NCBI GenBank assembly: GCA_035461175.1
Contig: DATHVR010000010.1
Span: 1-41,645, forward strand
Direction: 5' to 3'
Length of the DNA: 41,645 nucleotides
From: DATHVR01 sp035461175
GTDB lineage: Bacteria; Actinomycetota; Acidimicrobiia; Spongiisociales; ZC4RG35
Every line of letters begins with the position of its first letter. Position 1 is the stretch's first letter. This document shows positions 7,285 through 14,547 of the stretch, piece by piece. The notes under the pieces were generated by a model, which was not told the origin of the DNA, made no database searches, and saw only the letters and a program-made list of their open reading frames with translations. The position numbers and the translations under genes were made by a program.

Positions 7285-8739
7285 TTGGCAGACCGGCTTC
7301 TACTGATCGAGGGCTCCTTCGTGGACGGGGAAGGTCCGTCCGCGGATGTCATCGAACCCTCCACGGGCGAGGTGTTCGTCACCTGGCGCGACTCGTCTCC
7401 CTCCCAGGTGAACCAGGCCATCCGGGCCGCCCGCACCGCCTTCCCCCGATGGCGCGACGCCACCCAGGACACTCGCTCTGCCGCCCTGCGCGGTATCGCC
7501 GCCGGACTCGAAGCACGCCGCGCCGAGATCGCCGAGGCCCTGACTCACGAGACCGGCCGGGCCCTGAGTCGCAACGGCCTCTACGTCGACATGGCGGCGG
7601 CGCTCTTCCGTCAATACGCCGAACTGGCCCGGATCGACGGCGGCCGCATCGCCCCCTCCAACGACCCCGGCCAGCTCTCGCTGGTCCGGCGAGTCCCCTA
7701 TGGGGTCGTGGCGGCCCTGATTCCCTTCAACTATCCGCTGCTGCTGCTGGCCTTCAAGGTCGCTCCCGCTCTCGCCGCCGGGAACACGGTGGTGGTGAAG
7801 CCCGCCCCCGACACCCCGCTGTCCCTGCAGGTCCTGGCCGAGGTGTTCGCCGAGCATCTACCCGCCGGGGTGCTCAACACCGCCCGCGGGGGCGCCGAGG
7901 TGGGTGCCGCCCTGGTCGCCCACCCCGAGGTGGACCTGGTGGCCTTCACCGGATCTACCGCCGTCGGTCGCCGGATCGCCGCCACGTGTGCCGGGACCGG
8001 CACTGCCACCCATCTCGAGCTGGGGGGCAAGGACCCGGCGCTGGTCTTCGCCGACACCGACCCCGGCCTGGCCGCCGAGGCGGTGGTATGGGCCTCGTTC
8101 CTCAACGCCGGCCAGGTGTGCACCTCAACGGAGCGTGTCTACGTCCACCGCTCGCTTTACGAACGGTTCGTCGACCGGGCGGTACGATTGACCGAGAAGC
8201 TGGTGGTGGGCGATCCCTTCGATGCCGCCACCGAGGTGGGCCCGATGCGCAGTGACCATGGCCGGAGCCGGGTTATGGACCAGATTCGGGCCGCCGCGGA
8301 CGCCGGGGCCGAAGTGCTGATCGGGGGCGAGGCACTCGACCGGCCCGGTTTCTTCCTGGCCCCCACCATCGTCACCGGCGCGGATCATTCCACCGAGCTG
8401 ATGACCGAGGAGACGTTCGGCCCCGTCATGCCCGTGATGCCCTTCGAGGACGAGGACGAGGCCTTCGCCCTCGCCTCCGACACCCCCTATGGCCTCGGGG
8501 CCAGCATCTACACAGAATCTTCGCAACTGGTCGAGCGTGCCTACCGGGAACTCCAGGTGGGAACCCTCTGGGTCAATGACCCGGTGGTCGACAACCTGGC
8601 CGCCCCTTTCGGGGGCATGCGAGCGAGCGGCAATGCCCGCGAGCTCGGGCCGGAGGCGCTCGACAGTTTCACGAGGCCGCGCCATGTCCACTGGAACCTG
8701 GGCCTGGAGCGGAAGTCCTGGTGGTTCCGAGAGGAGTGA
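7285..8739 (+). CDS. Aldehyde dehydrogenase, first gene of an amine-catabolism operon
   Basis: A 484-residue ALDH with Asn149 in PFNYP, cofactor loop FTGSTAVG (221-228), general base Glu245 in LELGGKDP, nucleophile Cys279 in NAGQVCTSTE and EETFGPV near residue 375. It resembles benzaldehyde, vanillin or 4-aminobutyraldehyde-type dehydrogenases; the substrate is open. The TTG start at 7285 is the only start codon compatible with the N-terminal LLLIEGSFVDG sequence and the promoter. It is followed after 4 nt by the aminotransferase, whose ribosome site overlaps this stop codon, so the two are translationally coupled. It is not close in sequence to the aldehyde dehydrogenase at 1532, so the two probably have different substrates. 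Confidence 0.87.
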   Translation: MADRLLLIEGSFVDGEGPSADVIEPSTGEVFVTWRDSSPSQVNQAIRAARTAFPRWRDATQDTRSAALRGIAAGLEARRAEIAEALTHETGRALSRNGLYVDMAAALFRQYAELARIDGGRIAPSNDPGQLSLVRRVPYGVVAALIPFNYPLLLLAFKVAPALAAGNTVVVKPAPDTPLSLQVLAEVFAEHLPAGVLNTARGGAEVGAALVAHPEVDLVAFTGSTAVGRRIAATCAGTGTATHLELGGKDPALVFADTDPGLAAEAVVWASFLNAGQVCTSTERVYVHRSLYERFVDRAVRLTEKLVVGDPFDAATEVGPMRSDHGRSRVMDQIRAAADAGAEVLIGGEALDRPGFFLAPTIVTGADHSTELMTEETFGPVMPVMPFEDEDEAFALASDTPYGLGASIYTESSQLVERAYRELQVGTLWVNDPVVDNLAAPFGGMRASGNARELGPEALDSFTRPRHVHWNLGLERKSWWFREE

Positions 8740-8743
8740 GAGC

Positions 8744-10057
8744 ATGAGCCTCCAAGGGAATGCTTCCAAGGAATGGTTCACTCGTGCATCCGGCGCACTG
8801 GTCAACGGTGTGTCCAGTCAGTTTCGCTATTGGGGCGACGAGGACACCCTCGTCATAGAGAAGGGAGAGGGCGGCTACATCGTCGACGTCGACGGGAACC
8901 GCTATCTCGACCTCCAGTGCGGTTTCGGTCCCATCATCCTCGGGCACGGTGACCCTGCCGTTTCCGGGGCGGTGGCGGAGGCGGCAGGGGAGGCGAGCAG
9001 CTTCGCCATGACCCAGCGCCGCGAGGTGGAGGCCGCCGAGAAGGTCATGGCTGCGCTGGCCTGGCCCGACCGGATGCGCTTCACAAACACCGGAACCGAG
9101 GCGACCATGCACGCCATACGTCTCGCCCGGGGGCTGACCGGGCGGGACGTGATCATAAAGTTCGAGGGCCAGTACCACGGGGTGCACGACTACGTGCTCT
9201 TTTCCACCGCCGGCGGTCCGGCCGGGGCGCTGGGGTCACGGATGAATCCGACCCCGTGGCAGTCGTCGTCGGGCATCCCCGATGCCATCCGCTCGTACAT
9301 CCGCACCCTGCCTTACAACGATCTCGAGATCCTCGAACGCATCTTCCGCAACGAAGGTGGCCGGATCGCCGCCATCATCGTCGAACCGATGCTGGGCAAC
9401 GCCTTCGGCATCATGCCCCAGGAGGGATACCTGGAGGGCTTGCGCCGCCTGTGCGACGAGTACGGGGCGATGCTGATCTTCGACGAGGTCAAGACCGGCT
9501 TCCGGATGGGCCTGGGGGGAGCGGTAGCTCACTTCGGGGTGACTCCCGACATCGGCACCTACGCCAAGGCGATGGGGAACGGCTTCCCCGTGGCGGCGAT
9601 CGCCCTCGGTGAGTCGGCGGTGGAGGGCTGGCGTCAGGGTGGTATATCTCAGGCCGGTACCTACTCGGGCAACGGGATCGCAGCCGCGGCGGCCGCAGCC
9701 ACCATCGACCGTCTGAGTGATGGTGAGGCGTACGCCGCTCTGGAGAAGACCGGGACCCGCATGATGGAAGGCCTGGCCAAGATCCTCGCCGACCGGGGCG
9801 TGCCCGGTCATGTCGTGGGGCATCCGGCCATGTTCTCGGTGTTCCTGGCCGAGGAACCGCCCAGGGAGTTCCGGGATGCGGTCCGTCACGACGACGCTAC
9901 CTACGACGCGGTGGTCATGAAGATGATCCCCAAGGGAGTCATGCCCTGTCCTGACGCCCGGGAGCCCTGGTTCCTGTGCGCCGCCCAAACCACCGAGGAT
10001 GCCGACCGGGCCGTGGAGGCCTTCGCCGACAGTCTCGACGAGGTGCTGGCCGGGTGA
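8744..10057 (+). CDS. Class III PLP aminotransferase, glutamate-1-semialdehyde aminomutase-like
   Basis: A 437-residue fold-type I PLP enzyme. Landmarks are NTGTEATMHAIRLARG (115-130), the pyridine-N ligand Asp247 in IFDEVKTGFR and the predicted Schiff-base Lys275 in YAKAMGNGFP. The NTGTEATM block resembles glutamate-1-semialdehyde 2,1-aminomutase, but the operon lacks haem genes, so a catabolic omega-aminotransferase on an amino acid or diamine is more likely. GAGGAGTGAGAGC precedes the ATG at 8744. Its TGA overlaps the GTG of the next gene (GTGA), indicating tight coupling with the FAD oxidoreductase. Confidence 0.82.
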   Translation: MSLQGNASKEWFTRASGALVNGVSSQFRYWGDEDTLVIEKGEGGYIVDVDGNRYLDLQCGFGPIILGHGDPAVSGAVAEAAGEASSFAMTQRREVEAAEKVMAALAWPDRMRFTNTGTEATMHAIRLARGLTGRDVIIKFEGQYHGVHDYVLFSTAGGPAGALGSRMNPTPWQSSSGIPDAIRSYIRTLPYNDLEILERIFRNEGGRIAAIIVEPMLGNAFGIMPQEGYLEGLRRLCDEYGAMLIFDEVKTGFRMGLGGAVAHFGVTPDIGTYAKAMGNGFPVAAIALGESAVEGWRQGGISQAGTYSGNGIAAAAAAATIDRLSDGEAYAALEKTGTRMMEGLAKILADRGVPGHVVGHPAMFSVFLAEEPPREFRDAVRHDDATYDAVVMKMIPKGVMPCPDAREPWFLCAAQTTEDADRAVEAFADSLDEVLAG

Positions 10058-11442
10058 CCCCCCTCCGTCCCGACGGAGAGCCACTCAGCCTCTGGCACGA
10101 CCAGGGCCCGACGCCCCAGCCGCGTCCGGGCCTGGTCGGAGCCGAAGAGGCCGATGTCGTCATCGTCGGCGGCGGATACACCGGCCTGTGGACCGCCTAC
10201 TACCTCCTCGGGGCCCGTCCCGGACTCAGGGTGGTGGTGGTGGAGAGCCAGTTCTGCGGCTTCGGAGCTTCGGGCCGCAACGGCGGGTGGGTCTCGGCAA
10301 AGTTCCCGGGATCGAAGGCGACCATGGCCGCCGACCACGGACGCCAGGCGGTGGTCGACTATCAGCGAGCCATGTTCGATGCCGTCGACGAGATCGGAAG
10401 GGTGGGCGCCGCCGAGGGGATCGAGGTCGACTATCGCAAGGGCGGGATGCTGCTGTTCGCCACCTCGCCCGCCCAGGAGGCCCGCCTCCACGCTTACGCC
10501 GACGATCTGCGCCGGTGGGGATTCGAGGAGGACGACCTGGAGATGCTCGGGCCCTCCCGGGCCCGGGAGCGGGCGGCGGTGGCCGGGGCCCGGGCGGCGA
10601 TGTTCACCCCCCACTGTGCGTCGGTGCATCCGTGGCGCCTGGTGGCCGGGCTGGCCGAGGCGGTGGAACGCCGGGGCGGGAAGATCTTCGAGCACAGCCC
10701 GGTCCGGACCATGGGTGCCGGTCTCGTCGTGGCCGACGAGGGCGCGGTGCGGGCACCGGTGGTGCTGCGGTGCACGGAGGCGTTCACGTCGTCTCTCCCC
10801 GGGCACGCTCGCACCCTGGCGCCGGTCTACTCGCTCATGATCGCCACCGAGCCGCTGCCGGGGGAGTGGTGGGACGAGGTCGGGTTGGGTGATGGCGAGA
10901 CCTTTTCCGACGAGCGGCATCTGATCATCTACGGACAGCGCACCGCCGACAACCGTTTCGCCTTTGGCGGCCGTGGCGCTCCCTACCACTTCGGCTCCAC
11001 GGTCCGGCCCGCCTGGGACGCCGACGCCCACACTCACGACCTTGTCCGCAAGGTGCTGTGGGAGCTGTTCCCCCAACTGGGTGACGCCACCGTCACCCAT
11101 CGCTGGGGTGGGGCGGTGGCGGTTCCCCGCGATTGGCGGGTGTCGGTGGACTTCGACCGGGTGACGGGCATGGGCTATGCCGGCGGTTATGTGGGCCAGG
11201 GAGTGGCGGGCGCCAACCTGGCCGGCCGCACGCTCGCCGATCTGGTGGCCGGCTCCGAAACCGGGCGGACCGCTCTCCCGTTTGTGGGGCACCGCTGGCG
11301 ACGCTGGGAGCCGGAGCCGTTGCGGTGGATCGGCATCAATCTGGGCCGCGCCCTGGCGCCGCTGGCCGACGTGAGCGAGGAGAGACGGGGCCGTCCATCG
11401 CGGATCCTGGGCGGAGTCCTGTCCCGCCTCACCGGCGGATGA
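10054..11442 (+). CDS. FAD-dependent amine oxidoreductase (PuuB/DadA-like)
   Basis: A 462-residue DAO-family flavoprotein with the FAD-binding motif VVIVGGGYTGLWTA near residue 35 and FGASGRNGGWVSA near 70, where CGFGASGRNGG is characteristic of PuuB-like gamma-glutamylputrescine oxidases. The C-terminal GGYVGQGVAGANLAGR is the second flavin contact. It should oxidise an amine or amino acid to an aldehyde or keto acid, feeding the dehydrogenase and aminotransferase encoded upstream. The GTG at 10054 overlaps the previous stop and has GAGGTG 9 nt before it. A longer frame upstream is out of phase with the preceding gene's coding evidence and is rejected. No glutamyl-putrescine synthetase is present, so a full Puu pathway cannot be claimed. 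Confidence 0.82.
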   Translation: MTPLRPDGEPLSLWHDQGPTPQPRPGLVGAEEADVVIVGGGYTGLWTAYYLLGARPGLRVVVVESQFCGFGASGRNGGWVSAKFPGSKATMAADHGRQAVVDYQRAMFDAVDEIGRVGAAEGIEVDYRKGGMLLFATSPAQEARLHAYADDLRRWGFEEDDLEMLGPSRARERAAVAGARAAMFTPHCASVHPWRLVAGLAEAVERRGGKIFEHSPVRTMGAGLVVADEGAVRAPVVLRCTEAFTSSLPGHARTLAPVYSLMIATEPLPGEWWDEVGLGDGETFSDERHLIIYGQRTADNRFAFGGRGAPYHFGSTVRPAWDADAHTHDLVRKVLWELFPQLGDATVTHRWGGAVAVPRDWRVSVDFDRVTGMGYAGGYVGQGVAGANLAGRTLADLVAGSETGRTALPFVGHRWRRWEPEPLRWIGINLGRALAPLADVSEERRGRPSRILGGVLSRLTGG

Positions 11443-12086
11443 GCATCGACTGGGTCGAAGGCGTCGGTTATCTGGCCTCGCTGCTGGTGGTGCTCAGCCT
11501 GGCCCAGACCCGGGTGCTGTGGCTGCGTTTGCTCAGCCTGAGCGGGTCGGTGGTGTTCACCACCTACGGCTTGCTGATCGACTCCTGGCCTCTCGTCATC
11601 ACCAACTCGGTGATCGTGATCCTCAACCTCTACTTCTTGTGGCGGATCCAGACCGGACGCGAGGAGTTCTCGCTCCTCGAGCTGGCACCGGACTCTCCCT
11701 ACCTGATCCGCTTCCTCGAGTTCCACGCCGACGACATCGCCGCCGCCCAACCCGACTTCACGGGCGTCCGGGCCACCGACACCGTCGTCATGGTGCTCCG
11801 GGACATGGTCCCGGCCGTGGTGGTGGGTCGTGCACGCGAGGAGGAGTTCCGCGTCTATCTCGACTACGCGATCCCGTCCTACCGGGACTTCAAGGCCGGC
11901 AAGTGGCTTTATGACCGCCGGGCGGACTTCTTCGATCGTTTGGGGGCCGAAGTCGTCGTTGCCACCGGCCTCACCTCCATGCAGCGACGCTATTTGCGCC
12001 GGTCCGGTTTCCGGGCGGCCGAGAACGGGAAGTGGGTGCGCGGCGTGGGCCTGGCCCGATTGCGTCAGGCGGCCGGGATCAGCTGA
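11439..12086 (+). CDS. Membrane protein with N-terminal helices and a GNAT-like C-terminal domain
   Basis: A 215-residue protein. Three hydrophobic segments at about 8-22, 28-46 and 50-68 resemble the YgjV-type short membrane module. Residues about 78-210 form a soluble domain with an acetyltransferase-like finish (TSMQRRYLRRSGFRAAENGKWVR). The ATG at 11439 overlaps the oxidoreductase stop (ATGA), making it the last gene of the operon. It overlaps the convergent RNase H gene by 8 bp. I do not know its function; a sensor or transporter accessory for the catabolic operon is a guess from position only. Confidence 0.65.
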   Translation: MSIDWVEGVGYLASLLVVLSLAQTRVLWLRLLSLSGSVVFTTYGLLIDSWPLVITNSVIVILNLYFLWRIQTGREEFSLLELAPDSPYLIRFLEFHADDIAAAQPDFTGVRATDTVVMVLRDMVPAVVVGRAREEEFRVYLDYAIPSYRDFKAGKWLYDRRADFFDRLGAEVVVATGLTSMQRRYLRRSGFRAAENGKWVRGVGLARLRQAAGIS

Positions 12087-13095
12087 TCTCGGCCGGACTC
12101 ACCAGCCAGACCTCCTCCTCACCGAGCTCGTCCTGAAGCGTGCGGATCTGCTTTCCGACCAGTGCGTCGTCCTGGTCCCAGACCACCACCGCCTCGTCGG
12201 CATGACGTCCCAGCCAGGCATCGCGCCGCTTGAACGCCGCCGCCACCTTGGAGGTGGAGTCGGGCGACGCATTCTGGAGGGTGACGGTCTCGGCTGCATT
12301 CTCCAGCAGTTGACGGAAGCGCCGCCGCGATTCCTCCGGCCAGCGCTCGTCGAGTCGGGGGAAAGCGAGGACCGCCACGTAGGGCACGTCGGCATCCCGG
12401 GCCGCCTCCGCCCCCAGGGTCTCGGCTCCCAGACCCATCCCGGTCAGGACCTTTAGGTCGGGATGGAGTCGCCGCTTGGCGATGAGGATGTCGATCAGAT
12501 GATCGCGTACCGAGCGGGTGGTCTCGTTCTCGTCGTATCCGCCCAGTCCGGTCGGACGGAGACCGGTGACGAGGAGCAGGTGGCCCGAAGGCCCGTCCTC
12601 GGCCTTGGTGCGAGTCCGTCCGGCCTTGTCGGGCGGTCCGACCTCGGTGGGTGTCTCGTCGCCCCGGCGTCCTTCCTGGCGATCGGCGGCCTCCACGGCC
12701 AGGCGGTCGGCGAAGTCGTTCCAGCGATCTCCCGAGTGACCTTTGACCCAGCGGAAGACGATGTCGCGACGCCGCACCTCGTCGACCAGGGGCTCCCAGA
12801 GATCGCGGCTCGCCACCGGCTTGCGATTCGAGTTGACCCATCCCCGCTTGAGCCATCCCTCCCACCAGCGGTCCCGGAAGCAGTTGACCACGTAGGTCGA
12901 GTCCGAGATCACCTCGAGGGGATCCGAAAGCGAGCGGATGGCGTCGAGGGCGGCGGAGAGTTCCATCCGCTGGTTGGTGGTCTTCGCCTCGGCTCCGGAA
13001 GCAAACGGTCCACCCGGGACGATCCAGGCCCATCCTCCCGGCCCGGGATTCCCGAAGCAGGCTCCATCTGTGTACACGGTGGTGCGGTCGGACAC
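12079..13095 (-). CDS. RNase HI fused to a YpsA/SLOG-like (DUF1273-type) domain
   Basis: A 338-residue two-domain protein. Residues 1-140 are a complete RNase HI with catalytic Asp10, Glu45, Asp65, His120 and Asp130, which cuts the RNA strand of RNA-DNA hybrids. After a charged linker (about 140-158), residues 160-338 resemble the YpsA branch of the SLOG nucleotide-binding superfamily: VTGLRPTGLGGYDEN, a VLTGMGLGAETLGAEAA glycine motif, and AVLAFPRLDERWPEESR. The GTG at 13095 has a CATCAT -10-like box 6 nt upstream; the longer frame to 13113 adds six unlikely residues. It is divergent from a GNAT gene. RNase HI proteins are usually about 150 residues, so the fusion is the notable point. Confidence 0.85.
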   Translation of the reverse strand: MSDRTTVYTDGACFGNPGPGGWAWIVPGGPFASGAEAKTTNQRMELSAALDAIRSLSDPLEVISDSTYVVNCFRDRWWEGWLKRGWVNSNRKPVASRDLWEPLVDEVRRRDIVFRWVKGHSGDRWNDFADRLAVEAADRQEGRRGDETPTEVGPPDKAGRTRTKAEDGPSGHLLLVTGLRPTGLGGYDENETTRSVRDHLIDILIAKRRLHPDLKVLTGMGLGAETLGAEAARDADVPYVAVLAFPRLDERWPEESRRRFRQLLENAAETVTLQNASPDSTSKVAAAFKRRDAWLGRHADEAVVVWDQDDALVGKQIRTLQDELGEEEVWLVSPAEIS

Positions 13096-13130
13096 GGGGC
13101 GATGATGGCACACCGGGCCGCTCGGGCGGA

Positions 13131-13136
13131 TACCGT
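13131..13136 (+). promoter_or_regulatory. Leaderless -10 box for the GNAT gene
   Basis: TACCGT is followed by 6 nt and the ATG at 13143. It lies 47 bp from the divergent RNase H start. Confidence 0.6.
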
Positions 13137-13142
13137 GACCCG

Positions 13143-13577
13143 ATGCGGATACGTTTGGCGGGGCCCTCCGACCTCGATCGGCTGCTCGAGATGCATGCCC
13201 GGTTCTGCGCGGCCGACGACCACCAGTTCGATCCCGAGGCGGCCCGGACTGCGTTGGAGCCGTTGCTGGTCGACGACCGGGTCGGGCTGGTTTGGGTGGC
13301 CGAAGGCGAGGAGGGAGGGGGCTATGCGATCGTCACCTGGGGCTGGAGCGTCGAATCGCGGGGTCGCGACGCCCTCCTCGATGAGATCTACGCCGAGCCG
13401 CCGGGCCGGGGAATCGGCGCCGCCCTGATCGAGGCGATTCTGGCCGAGCTGAAAACCCGTGAATCGGTGACGCGGATATTCCTCGAGACCGAGGAGGGCA
13501 ACGAGGGAGCCCGACGCCTCTACAGGAGGCACGGATTCGAGGTCGAGCCTTCGGTATGGATGAGCCGGGAGCTCTAG
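13143..13577 (+). CDS. GNAT-family N-acetyltransferase
   Basis: A 144-residue single-domain acetyltransferase that should transfer an acetyl group from acetyl-CoA to an amine. The acetyl-CoA loop is PPGRGIGAALIEAILAEL (about 88-105), and the C-terminal segment EEGNEGARRLYRRHGFE is typical of the fold. The substrate is unknown. The leaderless start at 13143 is supported by the TACCGT box. Its stop overlaps the convergent CGNR gene stop by 4 bp, which leaves no room for a separate terminator. Confidence 0.82.
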   Translation: MRIRLAGPSDLDRLLEMHARFCAADDHQFDPEAARTALEPLLVDDRVGLVWVAEGEEGGGYAIVTWGWSVESRGRDALLDEIYAEPPGRGIGAALIEAILAELKTRESVTRIFLETEEGNEGARRLYRRHGFEVEPSVWMSREL

Positions 13578-14131
13578 GTCTCGGCCCGGTTACGCCGTCG
13601 ATACGCCGCCACGTTCTCGCGGTTGCGACACCCATCCGAGCAGTGCCGGCGGGATCGGTTGCGGGAAGTGTCGATGAAGGCGTCCCGGCAGCCGTCGGCG
13701 TGGCAGATGCCGAGTCGGTCGAAGCCCTCGTCGGAGATGACCGCGGCCACGCCCATGGCGGTGACCACCGCCATCCAATCGCCGAGCCGGTCCGTGGCCG
13801 ACTCGAAGTGGAGGTGGGGGAAACCGTCATGCGCCGACAGCACGGGGGTGGCACCGCTGGCGGAGAGGATCCGGTTGAGGGCCGCGACCGCCCCTTCCAC
13901 CTCCGGGCTGGCGAATACCTCGTGTAGGGAGGTCCGCAGCGCTTTCACGGCTTCCAGGTCCGTTTCCTCCACCTCGTCTCGAACCGGCCGCGTCGGTTGC
14001 GGTCGTTCGGCCAGGAAGGCGCGTAGATCATCGACGGTGTGGAGTGTCTCCACACCCGATACCCACCCATAGGTGTTGACCAGCTCGACGGCCAGCGCCG
14101 CCGAATCGTCCTTGTAACTAGCAAAATCCAT
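13574..14131 (-). CDS. CGNR zinc-finger transcription regulator
   Basis: A 185-residue protein with an N-terminal ABATE-like stress-sensing domain (about 1-135) and a C-terminal CGNR zinc finger. The finger cysteines are in CHADGC and HCSDGCRNRENVAAYRRR, where the CRNR tetrad stands in place of CGNR. These proteins are presumed DNA-binding regulators in actinobacteria. The ATG at 14131 abuts the TTGACT box that drives the two tiny genes in the opposite direction, so it may control itself and them. The GATTA half-sites at 14152-14193 are possible binding sites. Confidence 0.83.
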   Translation of the reverse strand: MDFASYKDDSAALAVELVNTYGWVSGVETLHTVDDLRAFLAERPQPTRPVRDEVEETDLEAVKALRTSLHEVFASPEVEGAVAALNRILSASGATPVLSAHDGFPHLHFESATDRLGDWMAVVTAMGVAAVISDEGFDRLGICHADGCRDAFIDTSRNRSRRHCSDGCRNRENVAAYRRRNRAET

Positions 14132-14160
14132 TTGACTGCTTACGAGATCGGGATTAGATT
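14132..14160 (+). promoter_or_regulatory. Strong sigma-70-type promoter
   Basis: TTGACT (14132-14137), an exact 17-nt spacer and TAGATT (14155-14160) make the best full -35/-10 promoter in the window. Transcription would begin near 14167, giving a leader of about 70 nt before the small gene at 14236. The -35 box directly adjoins the divergent CGNR start codon. Confidence 0.65.
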
Positions 14161-14170
14161 CGTTGTAATC
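14152..14170. promoter_or_regulatory. GATTA-N9-TAATC inverted repeat, candidate operator
   Basis: GATTA (14152-14156) and TAATC (14166-14170) flank 9 nt and overlap the -10 box and the predicted start of transcription. A further GATTA lies at 14189-14193. The position suits a repressor such as the adjacent CGNR protein. Short half-sites make chance possible. Confidence 0.3.
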
Positions 14171-14235
14171 AGCATAGCCGCAATCACCGATTACGGGAAC
14201 CTGCTGGTGAGAGGCGACAGTTGAGGAGCAGAATC

Positions 14236-14334
14236 ATGTCATTCATCCATCCCATCATGGCGGCAGAACTCGTCAAGGTGATCGAAGCGCGTCATCTCGC
14301 CCGTGCGCGACGGCACGAGAGGAGCCGGCGTTGA
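14236..14334 (+). CDS. Small protein, 32 residues, unknown function
   Basis: The ATG at 14236 has GAGGAG starting 13 nt upstream, a strong ribosome site. It encodes MSFIHPIMAAELVKVIEAR and then a highly basic tail with nine Arg in the last 14 residues. The stop overlaps the next start as TTGA, so the two small genes form a coupled pair behind the promoter at 14132. Similar short proteins starting with His-Pro-Met/Ile and ending in Arg runs occur in actinobacteria, but I know no function. Confidence 0.55.
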   Translation: MSFIHPIMAAELVKVIEARHLARARRHERSRR

Positions 14335-14513
14335 TTGCGGTCTTCTGCGACGAGATCCACCGGCGTGTGCTGGTCCCTCTCGACGACGTCGAGGCGATCC
14401 GGGGAGCCGATGGCCGCCTGACCGTCGGCTACCGATGTGCCTGCGGGCGGCCGGGGGAAATGCTCACCGGTCGTCGGCGGGCCGGAGGCGAGGCCAGCGG
14501 ACACCGGGTCTGA
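14331..14513 (+). CDS. Small Cys-containing protein, 60 residues
   Basis: The TTG at 14331 overlaps the previous stop and has GAGGAG 7 nt upstream, which fixes an otherwise weak start. It encodes a compact beta-rich domain with Cys6 and CACG (about 37-40), a C-x(n)-CxC pattern suited to metal binding, in MIAVFCDEIHRRVLVPLDDV and YRCACGRPGEMLTGR. It is probably a small zinc-binding protein co-translated with the basic peptide upstream. The function is unknown. Confidence 0.6.
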   Translation: MIAVFCDEIHRRVLVPLDDVEAIRGADGRLTVGYRCACGRPGEMLTGRRRAGGEASGHRV

Positions 14514-14535
14514 GGCCTGCCGTCATCTGCCGGGT

Positions 14536-14541
14536 TAGTGT
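14536..14541 (+). promoter_or_regulatory. Leaderless -10 box for the TPP-dependent lyase
   Basis: TAGTGT is followed by 6 nt (CAGGCG) and the ATG at 14548. Confidence 0.6.
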
Positions 14542-14547
14542 CAGGCG

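Noticed and set aside
9256..9612. Frameshifted fragments within the aminotransferase
   Set aside because: Out-of-frame segments read plausibly only because of codon bias; the main frame is complete and has all PLP residues.
9901..11292. Minus-strand open frame of 463 codons
   Set aside because: It is antisense to the aminotransferase and FAD oxidoreductase, with no domain and Gly/Arg/His-rich composition, as expected from high GC.
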